In this document: one piece after another, positions 45,841-57,686 of the stretch
How the letters are laid out: each line of letters starts with the position of its first letter
Numbering within the stretch: position 1 is the stretch's first letter
NCBI GenBank assembly: GCA_030142905.1
Contig: JASJOG010000201.1
Location: 236,001-300,000 of the forward strand
Reading direction: 5' to 3'
Length of the DNA stretch: 64,000 nucleotides
Source: Heliopora coerulea
Taxonomy: Eukaryota > Cnidaria > Anthozoa > Scleralcyonacea > Helioporidae
Position numbers and translations under genes: made by a program
The notes under the pieces: model-generated
The model's database searches: none
What the model saw: only the letters and a program-made list of their open reading frames with translations
What the model was told of the DNA's origin: nothing

Positions 45841-47868
45841 TTCTCAGGTGACTAACTTATACTATATACAGTAAACACATTTTCACATGAATTGTATAGT
45901 TATCCAAAGACTAGTGGGTGAATGCAATTTGAATGCTCTTTCTTAGTTTTCTATCAGACTTCTCCGCCAAATAGGCTGTCCAGGCTCTCTACAATTGACT
46001 CATTAGCAAAAAACAAGGAAAACATTACCCAGTACGAGATGATTTTTACAAAGACATTAACCATCTCATGTTCTTGTCGTCGGACTCTCCACCATTGGTG
46101 ACGCCAGACGTCCTAGTCTAGGAGGGGATAAAGAGGGGCAACAAAATTTCTAAGGTGGGCAAAACCTCGGGGAAAAAATGCAAAATTTAATGAGAAATAC
46201 TAATTAGGATAATGGAACGTTCAGCTTCCGTGATTCCTGTGAAATATCATAACACTGTAGTAATAATCATTAGTTTGTTTGCAAAATGCGTTTTCCATGC
46301 ATAAATAGCGACTGAGATACACAAGTCTTTCACGTTCAATACAAGTTTTTGGAGGAAATGGGCAAAATGGGTAGGAGAGGAAGGAAAAACTTTTTTCTAG
46401 GGAAGCAAATGCCAGCTCATGCCTCTCCCTTTCGGACGTCAGTGCAAATCTCCATCGAATTCTGGTATTCAATATTCGGCTTGATACCCGATGCCTCTAT
46501 TTTCGGTTTGAATTAAGAAACCCGAATATTCGTTTCTGATCGAAAGTGTCAATAATGCAAATATTCGAAATATGAATGTTGACCGAATAAAGAATGCACG
46601 AAATTCGAACTGCATAACTTATCGAACGACTAGACGCGTGAAAGATTATGAATAATTAGAATAGTCGACCTGAAGGTGGCCGCAAAAATACTGACCAGAA
46701 TGACATGTGACTGAATGATGAACTGTGCAGTTTGACTAGCTGATACACTTAATATGGCGAGATAAAACTCATAAAAAAAGATATTGACAAGGTTCGAGAA
46801 AAAGAGACATTTAAGATCAAAGAAAGAAAAGATTCCTTATTAACCGACAAATTGGGTCACTTATGACCCTACTTCGTTTATTCTGGTTTTCAACAATACC
46901 AAATCGACAAATCAAGGAAAAAAAGCGCAAATTCAAAATTTTTTAGATATAACATTATTAAAAACTGATTAAACAAGCGAGCAAAAAGAGACCCCGTCGC
47001 TGATCCTGCCCTCAACCCCCCTTTCACGCAGACGTCAAGTTCACAAGAGCAGAGTATCTGTAGGGTCGGACTGTTCCACCCACGACAGTCCATTCGCACG
47101 TGGGCTTCAAGGGTACGGGTGCATCCCTTTTTGCTATATACCCGCAGTATCATCCCATTTCCTCTCAAGTGGGACGCGTCTTTCGCTTCTCAAAAAAATC
47201 GGTCGGCAAAAGGTTCAGAGACCGGAGTCGCTTTTTAACCTCTGGAATTTAAGGAGGGCCACCTATTCGAGGAGACCTTAACATAGAATATGATTATATT
47301 TAATTCCTCCATCTACTGAGACAAGTATTTTTCCATTTAGTTTTTCAAATTGTGACATGTATCGGTTGCCACCAAAGTCATGAACATGTATCAGTGGTCA
47401 ATAAGTTGTGCTTTGGGTATCGTTTTTCTGTTATTAATCCATCACTATGACTGATCATTGGTCTGTAGAAATGTGATCCAGTTTCATTGACTTTCGTAAA
47501 CATTAATTCACTTTAGCTTCAATTTATTTCGTGGTATATTTTCTTCTCAGTTATAGCAGTCAACCTACCTTTTTCTTTTCTACATTTCGAAAGCTTTAAT
47601 AGTTCCACGTAGCCCACGTCTTCTTAGGACTCGTTTGCCAAGAAAAAAAATGTATCATTTCTCACGTTCGACGTCCAATGTATTTCTTTTTAATTCCATG
47701 GAAACTATGCAGAAACTTAAAAACATTAACGAAATAAAAAACAAGGTGGTTATTCACAATGTGCATGTGGAAGCGACATGGTGATATCACGGGCAGTATA
47801 CGAATGTTTGTCTGAGGCTGTCCCATTCATCACACATATGTAGAACTTACACCTTAGCTTGCCATTTG

Positions 47869-47943
47869 AGTCCTGATAGCTCAATGGTTCGAGCGTCCCT
47901 CCTGTCATCCGAAGGTTGCGGGTTTGATCCCAGTCTAGGCCTC
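47869..47943 (+). repeat. tRNA-like sequence, right copy unit 1
   Basis: GATAGCTCAATGGTTCGAGC (A-box/D-arm) and GGGTTTGATCCC (B-box/T-arm), with GAG and CTC ends. Downstream it shares the AAGTCGTTTTTC tail with the unit at 48112. Confidence 0.6.
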
Positions 47944-48111
47944 AGAAGTCGTTTTTCTGAGGCAAGACGTTGTCGAACGTCCAACGAACGTCCATGAATA
48001 TCTCCAAGTTACTACATTTCTAATGTCAGCCGTAATTAACAGAATTATTAACATATTGTTGTTGCTGCTTAGGCAACATATATGTCGAACTTCCACCTTA
48101 GCTCACCGGCT

Positions 48112-48183
48112 TAATCTCTGTAGCTCAATGGTTAAAGTGTCTCATCGGTCGTAAGGTTACTGATTCAACCCCCGTCTGGAGCA
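48112..48183 (+). repeat. tRNA-like sequence, right copy unit 2
   Basis: TGTAGCTCAATGGTTAAAGT and a B-box-like GATTCAACCCCC. It is more degraded than unit 1 and followed by AAGTCGTTTTTCCAAGATAT. Confidence 0.5.
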
Positions 48184-49552
48184 ACAAGTCGTTTTTCCAA
48201 GATATGTGGTTAACGAACGACGACATGTCCGAATCTGACGTTGATTCAAAGAACTGGGTCAAACTTATTGTCTTAAATTCTTCTGAAAATAGACTAAAGT
48301 GGAAAGCTATGAAAGGAATTGCAAAAATTCCAAAGGATGATTTTGGTTTTAAAGGCGGAAAAATGATACATTGTGGTATTTATCAAGGGACTGGTTACGT
48401 GGAAGGAATTAAACCTGGGCTGAAAATTCTAAAGTTCATTTTGGAATAAAATTTTCGAAGCAATAGCAGAATGCCTCCCCCGAAACAGATTTGTTGCTGT
48501 AGGTCACTTATCGGTCGCCTGTAATAAGCATTGCACGAGATATGTGTGATACATATGGCCCAGCATATGTTGAAGTGGTTTCTCACATACGACACAAGTT
48601 ATACTAACTGGATACTAGTGATACTAATTACATCAGTAATATCTGTGATAGGTATGATTATGTACATTATACTTAGAATATGAGTGGTGCGCTTACTAAA
48701 AATGATACGTTTGACACATGCCATACAAACGATACGAGTGAGTCGTCTTTTGTAAGTGATACGTGATGCTCAGTGACCCAAACCGCAACCTTATTTAACA
48801 TTCCTTCCTCGCAAGACATATTACTCGCCTGAGTACTAACCTAGTCTCTAGCAGAATAAAGTAAAGAGGGGAATGAATTTATCGAGTAACATTGCATAAA
48901 GAATAATTTTCCAGAGCAGCATATAAACGTTTAAACCTCTCTGAAAGCATCCTTTTCTTCTAAATCTATGAATGACTTGACTCTATATAACATTAAAATA
49001 TATTTCACATTGTCATAAAACTAGACGAAACTCGATCGTAGAAGCTCGTTGCAGCAACACTAGTTCGATAAGCATAAAGTAAGACTGAAAGGAGTTGAGC
49101 AGGTCTCGCTGATACATTGTTTTTCTTTGTTAATGCCGCATGTCAGGCCGGTCAAAATTCACTGGAAACAAATAGTTAAAGCAGAAATTTTAAGACAGAG
49201 AAGAAGAAATTTACACTCTATGGGCTGGCTCGTTAGAAATGTATTTAGGAACCAATTTGTCTGAACAACTTCAATCTCACACGGGTCACACGAGCTAGAA
49301 CAATATGATATGAGTGCGAACAATTGATAGAGGAGATTACTAAATCAACAAAAATATCCACCGAAATAACCGTTTGAACAAAGCAATCTAAGCGTCGAAG
49401 AAATCATGTTTATTTATTCGTGGGCATCGGGGGAATAACCAACATCAAATCATGAAATAACTCTCATGGCAACTAATAGAGCTATGGACCGGAATATGTT
49501 TTGTCGAATGGTACGAAAAACATTAATCAAACAAAAATGAGAAATCATGAGA

Positions 49553-50120
49553 CTATGGGAAGGACAGGACAAAAGGTTGAAATTGATGGGATGAAAGTTG
49601 CAAAGAGTAAATATGACGAATGAGACTTGGTTGAGGGCCAGTAGGTATTTTACAGAAAAAAATAAAAAAAGAATTCCAATAGATCGTTTCAGAAACTAGT
49701 TCTAATCCCATATAAGTTAATAAAACAAACTCAAATATAGTTTTGAGTGATTGGGCAACTTCCATTGGCTTTGAGGGTCTAAAGAGGGTAAGGAAACTCG
49801 GCATATCCTCAATGAGTAAGACCAATAAAACCATAGTTTTGGATGGTCAGTGACGTAAATAGTACATCCCTAGTGGAGGACATGAACAGGGTCTTCATAA
49901 ATTTTGCTGAGAACATTTAGCACATATTTGATGGAGTTCCACTGGAAAACTTTGGTGGATCGTCTTGTACATCAGTAATCAGCGTACGTATGGAATTAAT
50001 TTGGAGTGTGCGTGAGAGTAACCCAGTTTTTTTATTAGGAGGCGCCCTCCACGCCAATTGTCGGCCAGACAATGTTGTAATCTTCAAATACGATTTTATA
50101 AACAAACCCGGTTGGCACAC
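49553..50120 (-). other. Unrecognised minus-strand frames
   Basis: Frames 49917-50120 and 49553-49834 lie in series on the minus strand. The first includes PPNKKTGLLSRTLQINSI and DVQDDPPKFSSGTPSN, which look protein-like. No family was recognised; possibly one decayed ORF. Confidence 0.2.
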
Positions 50121-50340
50121 AGATAATACCGAATGCCACTGGCAGCGATGAAAAGCCTATTTGCCGAAACATGGTCGTAGGAAAACTCAACTCTTGTTAT
50201 TATTCTTTATTAAATTCCCATGGAATTTCTTTGGATTCTTGATGACGTTGAGAAAATATGAAACAATATAAATAAATTGATAATCCGTTTGCTTTTATTC
50301 TATTTTTTTGAACATTTATTTTCAAAGAATACCCCTCCTA

Positions 50341-50665
50341 AAAAAATTTCGCATGCAGTTTCATGTATGAAATTAATGTGTCACATGTGAATAGTTTAAA
50401 TTCCATACGTAAATGAAAATCTCATTAGTAAAATTAATTTTCATTTGTAAATGTTCCATTTCAAATGCGAAATATGTGTCGTAAACCAGGCTATCACATG
50501 TGAAATTTTGAACCAGTTCATTGCACACCTGATTTAGTAATTTCGTACATTTCATATGTAAAAATGCATGTTCCCGTTTCATATATGAAACGAACATTTC
50601 ATTGGTGAGAATGTTCCAATTTCACATGTTTTTCACATGTGAAAGGACATGTGAAATTTTTGTAA
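50341..50665. repeat. Cluster of TTTCACATGTGAAA-type palindromes
   Basis: Near-palindromes recur about every 30-60 bp: TTTCATGTATGAAA, TCACATGTGAA, CACATGTGAAATTT, TTTCATATATGAAA, TTTCACATG and TTTTTCACATGTGAAA. The period and variation fit a degenerate palindromic minisatellite or nested foldback element. Confidence 0.7.
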
Positions 50666-51231
50666 GAGCCAATATTAATAGAATCAAGACTTGATCTGAT
50701 ATTTAAAAATTATCATTCTTAATATCTAACAAACAATAAAGATTTTGACACTACCGATGCTTGTATGATCTTACCAGTACATTGCTTGAAAAGATTTTAT
50801 GTTTGTGAAAGGAAATTTTCAAGTGTAAGTATTTTATAATTTCCGTGTTTTTTGATGTTAGAATCATGTATTGATGCTGACACTCGATACTTTCCTATAC
50901 CAAATATTCAGTATTTGATAAGAACAAGTATTCTACAATTAAACGACATTGAATTAATTTGGAAATTTGCAAAGAAAGTTGGTGACCATGTGAAAAATTG
51001 GACATTCATCGGAATGTCCAATAAACGATAGTGCGATATAAACAATTGAAGGTCAATGATATGGAAAAAGAAATCAAAGTTACGGCCGGAACGTTGAAGG
51101 TTATCACAACGTTGAGCAATTATTATCTTCTTCACCTGGTTAAGAATGTACTTCCTGAATGTCTGAAATGTTTCACGTTCTTTTTCACATCTCAACTGCA
51201 TTAGGAAGTAAAGTTAAGTGTGTTGAAAAGT

Positions 51232-51325
51232 TTAACTCACTCCCTTTACTTTAACCTGGCTAACGCCAGACACGATTTTGTACTCGTCCTGGTAAGAGCA
51301 CCCACCGGGAAAGAATTAATTGATA
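51232..51325. mobile_element. Possible TTAACTC-type MITE relic
   Basis: TTTAACTCACTCCCTTTACT, CTGGCTAACGCCAGA and CACCGGGAAAGAATTAA resemble the termini and body of the two MITEs at 23.6-23.8 kb, but the inverted ends are eroded. Confidence 0.4.
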
Positions 51326-51639
51326 ACGTCAAAATCAAATTAGTAAGTTTTTGTTCTGATTTTAAACTAAGTCAGTCAAGCATTTGCATTCTCTTGCAGT
51401 GAAGATCCAAGATTTATAAGTAAATCACAGGATATGGCGTAGAATTGCAATATTCAAGTAAAAAATATAAAATTTTAATGTTAACAAGACTGACAAGGTC
51501 AATTTTCCCGCAATGAGAAAGGCTAAAATTTCAAGTTGGTTAACGTGATCAACAGAAAACCAAAGTTAATCTAAGATGAAATTTTGCCTTAGTCTTTGAT
51601 GCTTTCTACTTGTGTATGAACTTTTCAGCTCGGAGGGAA

Positions 51640-52270
51640 ACCATGGCGTTTCAGCGCTGAATGATTTTCATTTTCGTCTATGTTTAATACTGCATGGTGA
51701 CATGCTTATCTTCGATTTTGGTTAGAATATGAGCCTAGAAGATGACTTAGTCTTGTAGGTCGTCAAATATAGATGGGTAGAGATCAATGATATTATGCAA
51801 AGGTTATAATAGAGTATTTGTTGTTGTCCTTGATCTAGTAATGTCATTCAATTGCTCTCTGTGAAATTCTCCACTTGTTTACTTTTGGTGAGGTGTCTGA
51901 TGTTTAGGCCAATGTCGTCTGAGAAAACTTTGCTGACCTTATCTGATTCACTATTTGCAGGGTTTATTAGTCTGCACCTCATTGCAATGATTTCCTGCCT
52001 CTTAAATTTCAGGTTTTTGTCACGTCATTTCTCAGTGGTTTGTTTTTATGTGTCGGGAGTGGTTTCATAGATGTTTCTTGTTGTGTCAGGAAACATGAAA
52101 ACGATAAGTCAGTAGTTATGTAATTTTCTTTAAGTTGCTGTAAAAAGAATTTTGGAATTTGTCATTTACTTTTCGAAATTGTATATATTCGATCTTTAAC
52201 ATAAGATCATCTTCGAATGGCTTCATATCATTGACCTATGGCGGGGCTTTCTTCGATTTTAATCCACGAA
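51640..52270 (-). mobile_element. PLE fragment (N-terminal/RT start region)
   Basis: It is collinear with 8150-8830. Both show GTGAGGTGTCTGATGTTT or a near match, a GATTCACTATTTGC stretch, and CATTGACCTATGGCGGG (PLE N-terminal KVPP block on the minus strand). No frame survives. It ends where hAT sequence begins at about 52285. Confidence 0.7.
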
Positions 52271-52284
52271 CACGATTCCCTCAA

Positions 52285-54088
52285 CTACTAAAGATGTGAG
52301 TGAAATGTTATCGTCAGGACTTGCAAAGGAGCGTGAAGAGCGACGGAAAGCGTTTCTTAAGTTGCTGTCGAATGCGCGTTTTCTTTGCAGACAAGGCCTT
52401 GCATTTCGTGGCGACGGAGACTAGTCTGATTGAAATTTTGTGAGACTAATTCACCTTAGATCAGAAGATAACCCCAGCATCACTGATTGGATTAAGAAGA
52501 AGACAAACAAATACATTTCGCATGACATGCAGAATAAAATGATAAAAGTCATGGCCTTGCAAGTTTTTGCGTGACATCGCAGCAAGTATTCAAAATGCGC
52601 CATTCTTCACCGTTATGGTCGACGAAACAACAGACGCCTCCAACGTTCAGCAAGTGGTCATCTTACTCCGATGGGTCCGTGAGAAGTTTGAAGTTGCTGA
52701 CGAGTTAGTTGGCTTGGATAAAGTGGCATCAACTGGGGCCGAGATGATTTACGGTGTCATCACCTACGTTTTCAAGCGATTGAATCTTGCCGCCTCAAAG
52801 GTGCGGCCACCATGCCTTGCAAGAATTCCGGTGTGGCAACGAGATTGCAGAGAGATGAGCCAAGAGCTGTTTTCACCCATTGTTATGGACACTCGCTAAA
52901 CTTGGCCTGTGGTGATACGATCAAACGATGCAAACTTATGCGCGACGCACTGGACTTGATACATGAGATAACCAAGTTGATCAAGAAGTCACCAGCACGT
53001 GATGCCATTTTCAAGCGATTAAAGGAAGAAATGCCTAGTGATACTCCCGCTGTCCGTGTTCTTTGCCCAACCAGATGGACTGTCCGTGCTGGAGCTTTGA
53101 AAAGCATCCTTGACAACTTCGAAGTGCTCCTGAAACTTTGGGACGAATCTTTAGAATGCGTCAAAGACACGGAAATGAAGGCAAGAATTCAAAGGGTTGC
53201 TGCTCAGATGACAAAATTCGTTTTTTTCTTTGGTGTTTCTTTGGGTTTGCTGATTTTGAAGCACACTGATAATCTGAGCAAGGCTATGAAAGGAACAGGT
53301 GTGTCCGCCGCAAAGGGCAGAAGTTGATGCAGATAACGGTAGCCACGCTGGCGTCCATACGAACTGACACCAGTTTCGACTTGTTTTGGCAGAAGACCAA
53401 TTCCGCTGCTGAAGACGTCAACGTTGAAAAGCCCTCGCTACCTCGGCGTCGCAAGATCCCCCGCCGGCTCGATGACTGTTGTGCGCCTACGTTCCCTGTC
53501 TCAATAGAGGAACACTACCGAAGCATCTACTTTGAAGCGCTCGACCTCATCGTATCCTGCATCGAGGATTGTTTTAACCAGGCTGGCTACAAAACCTTTC
53601 GAAATGTGCAAGAGCTTCTCTTGAAGGCTGCAGCTGGAGAACCATACGATGACGAACTGCGTTCTGTGCTCTCTTTTTATGGCTCCGATTTCGATGAGCT
53701 ACTTCTTCCAACGCAGCTACAGATTTTCTCACAAGATTTCCAGGCTGATGGCAAAGTTACCGTACGTGAAATCGTCCGCTACTTTCAGAAGTGCTCTAAT
53801 GCTCAATTGCAGCTGCAATCTCAGGTCTGTAAGTTGGTGAGATTATTGCTCGTGATGCCCGCTACTAATGCTGGAAGTGAGAAGTGCTTTAGTGCTTTAC
53901 GAAGAACGAAGTCTTACCTCAGATCGACGATGAAACAAGGACGACTGAACCATTTGATGTTGCAACATGTGCACAAGGAGCGCACCGACGACCTCGACCT
54001 GGTGAATGTTGCCAGTGACTTTATTTTCAGTAGTGAACATAGAAAGAACATATTTGGCGCAAAGTTTAGGCCATCTGATCTTTCGTAA
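52285..54088 (+). pseudogene. hAT transposase (ZMYM1-like), frame-shifted
   Basis: Pieces in three frames follow one order. They are SEMLSSGLAKEREERRKAFL near 52300; DNPSITDWIKKKTNKYISHD near 52465; FFTVMVDETTDASN (first catalytic Asp) at 52600; FTHCYGHSLNLACGD near 52885; RVLCPTRWTVR at 53055; and NAGSEKCFSALRRTKSYLRS (catalytic Glu) at 53870 with the following dimerisation region, stop at 54086-54088. The block that carries the second catalytic Asp (normally Cys-x-Asp-Gly) is deleted near 52805-52820, where the frame also changes. Another frameshift lies at about 53320. The last 254 codons are intact, so the insertion is moderately young but catalytically dead. The N-terminal zinc finger is missing. 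Confidence 0.88.
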
Positions 54089-54640
54089 TTATGTAGATAA
54101 TTTTACTTCAAGATCTAGACTTAATTATACTGCTCGTACGTTTTTTACTGCAATATCTAAGTTGTATCATCGTTTGCCTGCTTATATATTATGTTATACA
54201 ATTGTTTTTGTTGATTAGGGAAAATGTCTGTACAAAATATTCTAATTTTCACATTTGCACCAATTTACTACGTTTGCCTTAGTGATACTTTAGTATGTTT
54301 TAATACATCGTAACGTTTGTTTACTGGGAACAGATTTGGTTATTGATGGTAATTGTAAATAGATCTTTGTATATAACTTACGCATGTTTCTCTGTAAACG
54401 AAAACGAAAACTCTAATTTGAACAAGCAATCCAGCGGTGTACAGAGTAGTTTCACACAAAAAATATTTCATACAAAACGCTATGCTATTTGACTCGTTTT
54501 CTTTCATGTGCTTGTTATAGCCGCCCCACTTGGAAAAGCGTTCCGCTGGCCCTGCGTCTAGTTCACCGCCATCACTTTCCTTTTCTTTTTCTTCTATGGA
54601 ACTTTTGCGACACACTCAACAAACGTAAAATTAGTTTTAA
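54089..54640. other. Between hAT and gypsy fragments, no gene
   Basis: Short frames on both strands, including an acidic minus-strand one at 54340-54615, without a recognisable family. Part may be eroded gypsy gag. Confidence 0.3.
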
Positions 54641-55600
54641 ACGGAGTCCAAACACAAATGACAATTGATTCAGGAGCTACTACTAACATTATGGACGAAA
54701 AGCGATTTCGGATAATTCAAGAAAGATCTGTGCGAAAACTCCAGCTGAAAAGATGCAAAACAATGATATATGGGTATGCAAGCAAAACACCGATACCAGT
54801 AGCTATGAAATTTGACACGATAATTGAAACAAAACGAAGATGCTTCCGGCTGAGTTTATTGTGATGAAAGGTGAGATCGACAGCGAGATCCTGCTCGGAT
54901 TTGAAACAGGGACGAAATTAGAAATCCTAAAGATCGTCAGAGACATCAAAGAAGAAAAAGAAAGTGAACTACAAACCAAGATCAACAAGCTCATTTCAAA
55001 GTATGACTGCCTATTCCATGGGATTGGGAAACATAAATATGCAAGAGTCAAGATTCAAGTAAATTAAATAAATAACACAAATGGCACAAGTAAACAGGAA
55101 AATTCCCTATCATTACCTTGAAAAGGTAAAAGAATAACTGCGGAAATTAGAAGAGGCAAACGTTATCGAATCCGTTCGAGAAAACGAATTAACAACAGAG
55201 ATCCCTCCATTGGTTATCCAACCAAAGAAGACTCCTGGTGAGATACGTATTTGTGTGGATATGCGAAAACCGAACGAAGCAATGAAACTCCAAAAGAGAG
55301 GATTTCCAACGATCGAAGATGTTATACAAGAACTTAATTGTGCAACTAGGTTCTCAAAATTAAATTTAAACTACGGATATCACCAACTGGAAGTCGATCC
55401 CACATCACGCCATCTCACTACTTTCAATACATCGTCGGGCTTGAAAAAAATACAAACGTCTTAATTTTGGAACAGTCATCACGCATGAAGTATTTAATGA
55501 AGAAATTAAGAAGACGGTTGGAGGAATCCCCGGAGTGAAAATCATTTCGTGTATGGGAAAACAATTAAAGAGTACGATCAAGCGCCTAAAACACACATAA
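54640..55600 (+). pseudogene. Ty3/gypsy-like pol fragment (protease-RT)
   Basis: The order is an aspartic protease block MTIDSGATTNIMDE (54658), a linker with LGFETGTKLEILK (54840-55067), then the RT with NRKIPYHYLEKVKE, RICVDMRKPNEAM, FSKLNLNYGYHQLEV and RLNFGT, ending near 55600. A stop interrupts the region near 55133. The catalytic YxDD box position is deleted (ISCMGKQ follows directly), the LNLN block replaces the usual LDL-Asp, and no RNase H, integrase or LTR was found. It is an internal fragment of an LTR retroelement. Confidence 0.85.
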
Positions 55601-56831
55601 TTTAGACTCATTTCATTTTAGACACAAGATTTCACGATTGCATTTTCCTTGCAGTCGATTAAATTGTAATTTATTTCTATACCAATGTGTTTCGCTGGTT
55701 TCTTTACCGCAATACAGCCTTTGAAACATACGAAAAAATTATGAAATTTCAAATGTAGACCTAAAATAGTTTCATATGACTCGAAAAAATTTTTTAGCCA
55801 GGTTAGTCCTTTCAATTAACATAAGAAATTGAAATCGCGACGAAGCATCAATAAGATTTTCGATTTCAGTTGGTTAAGCTCCTTACACAAACAGGTCTGG
55901 TGACCTCAAGTCCTCCTTCGTAAGACAGCAGATATGGAATTATGAACTCAGAAAAAGTATACAGTTAAATGGAATTCTGGATATTTGACTCTCAAAACTT
56001 GTGTTTGCTTATAGAAATGAGTAAAATTTTGTAGGTGGTCACGTGACTATCACAAATTTCATTTTTTCACATGAAAATGCCATTGATAAGCAGACGACTA
56101 CCTATTTCTGAAAGCCAGTGCTAGTTTTGGAGACCAAAATTCCAGAATTACTTCACGTAACTTACCTGAAGACATACTTCACTTGATTTACTTCACGAAA
56201 TCGGGGTCTCGACTGTGCTCAGCCGAGATAACACTACATCGGGTCGGCCCAGTAGCCATGTGACGTTTGCCTCTGATAGAACTATCTTGTTATGGTCTGC
56301 TGTTATCTTTCTTACTACATGCTATTATCTTGTTATGTTTCTTAATTTACATGTGGCCATAAGGTTAAGTTAAAAAGGTTAGTTTTACAATTGATTAGGT
56401 TAAATAAAGTAAATTTTTGAATACACTAGTTTCCATCACCAGATTGGTTTGACACGAGTGACAAACATTTAATGACACGTTGTAATGATACATTAGGAGA
56501 ACCTTATAAAAAGTAAGATAGAATCTGGAAGCAATCTGTCTGTGGATCGATATTTTTTCTTCACCACGCGGCAGTCACACGAACTGGATTTGCAAAAGGT
56601 GTATTTGTGCAATACCATATTTTTAATATTTTGAAAACTCATTGGCAATTCCATATCCATCCTACCATTTTGACAAAAACGTGTGTACCTTAATCATTCC
56701 TGTTCAAGGTCGGTATGGCACAAGGGTCGGTCCCACCCTTGACCAGGATTTCAAACGGTGTTCTTCTTTACCCACGGCCCGCTATATTTTTCTGGTGTTT
56801 ACTTATTAGTGATTTATGTTTGTTTTTCAAG
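55601..56831 (+). other. Intron before exon J, no feature recognised
   Basis: AT-rich sequence. No transposon protein or repeat boundary was seen. Confidence 0.4.
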
Positions 56832-56913
56832 GAGATAATGAGTGGTTTGAAAAGACCATGCTTAATGAAGACGATTATTGTTTGAAAGACGAGTGTGAAG
56901 ATTTTCTCATCAG
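56832..56913 (+). CDS. Helical exon J before protease
   Basis: The acceptor TGTTTTTCAAG and donor gtaaac bound 82 nt, phase 1 to 2, reading DNEWFEKTMLNEDDYCLK and DECEDFLI. Joined to exon K through a completed AGA codon, it continues as a predicted helical stretch leading into the protease exon. I recognise no named domain. Confidence 0.55.
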
Positions 56914-57258
56914 GTAAACATTACTTGTGAAAAGGAAATACTTATGAAGGGGCGCACACATTACTGTGGATGGCTTGTTATTGCAGCAGATTTCACTGAT
57001 TTCCTTAAAATAAGATTTTTTCAATAAGTTACCAGTTTAGTCCTGTTCAAAACGTAGTACAATTATTGGCTACTCTAAATTTACTTATTTACTGATCTAC
57101 ACCATCATGTTCATTGTAAAGCTCCGTTATAAATGACGATGCAAGGATATATGCCACTTTGTCACTCATCACTGCATCACCAAAGGAATGACTAAACAGT
57201 TTTTATTCGAGTTCTTCGTATAATTGTTCAACAGTTTATTAGCAAATGTTTTCAAGAG

Positions 57259-57314
57259 ATTAGCGACACGACTTCTCTTATCAATCTGTTCCTTGCGCCT
57301 TGAGGAGCACATTG
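57259..57314 (+). CDS. Helical exon K before protease
   Basis: A 56-nt exon, phase 2 to 1, with acceptor TTTTCAAGAG and donor gtatac, encoding LATRLLLSICSLRLEEHI. It supplies exactly the phase change needed between exon J and the protease exon. The joined product (helix, then EEHI-DLRDKFGDQIES) reads as one continuous amphipathic helical region, the main support for both exons. Confidence 0.55.
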
Positions 57315-57686
57315 GTATACTAAACTTATGTCAATCAAAAATAAAAAGTTATTTTTGTTCCCAATGACAGGAATTCTGCATGTTTCTTCAGTTTTGATTT
57401 TAAAGGGTTTAACTGAAATTTAAAAGAAAAAGTACAAATGCAATGAAGTGTTAATCATTATCGTTACAATCATCACCATTACCAACAACATCACCATCGT
57501 TAATACCATAACTACCATCGCTACCATCACCACTTATCAGAGTTCCTTTAGTTGTTTGTTTCTGCATTGCTTCATGCAATAGTTTATCCTGGGTTCGTTC
57601 CTTTGGGATTACTGGAAAAAACAAGAAGTTTGACACGGTCCACTTGGTCATCACTTACGAACCTGATACCTGACCTTTGATGACAG

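Larger units (their letters stand above)
46205..49120 (+). repeat. Segmental duplication, right copy
   Basis: The counterpart of 34.2-37.6 kb. The block 46205-46320 additionally matches 32540-32650, so the left copy was probably longer and later disrupted. This copy has its own gains: about 46860-47280 has no counterpart in the left copy, and there is a local tandem duplication of about 240 bp carrying the tRNA-like unit (47820-48000 and 48060-48230). No recognisable gene is present; the 81-codon frame at 48204-48449 has no family match and is not conserved in the left copy. Confidence 0.8.

Noticed and set aside
48204..48449. 81-codon plus frame with a soluble-protein look
   Set aside because: The left duplication copy at 36.77-36.95 kb is related DNA but does not preserve the frame, and no motif is present.
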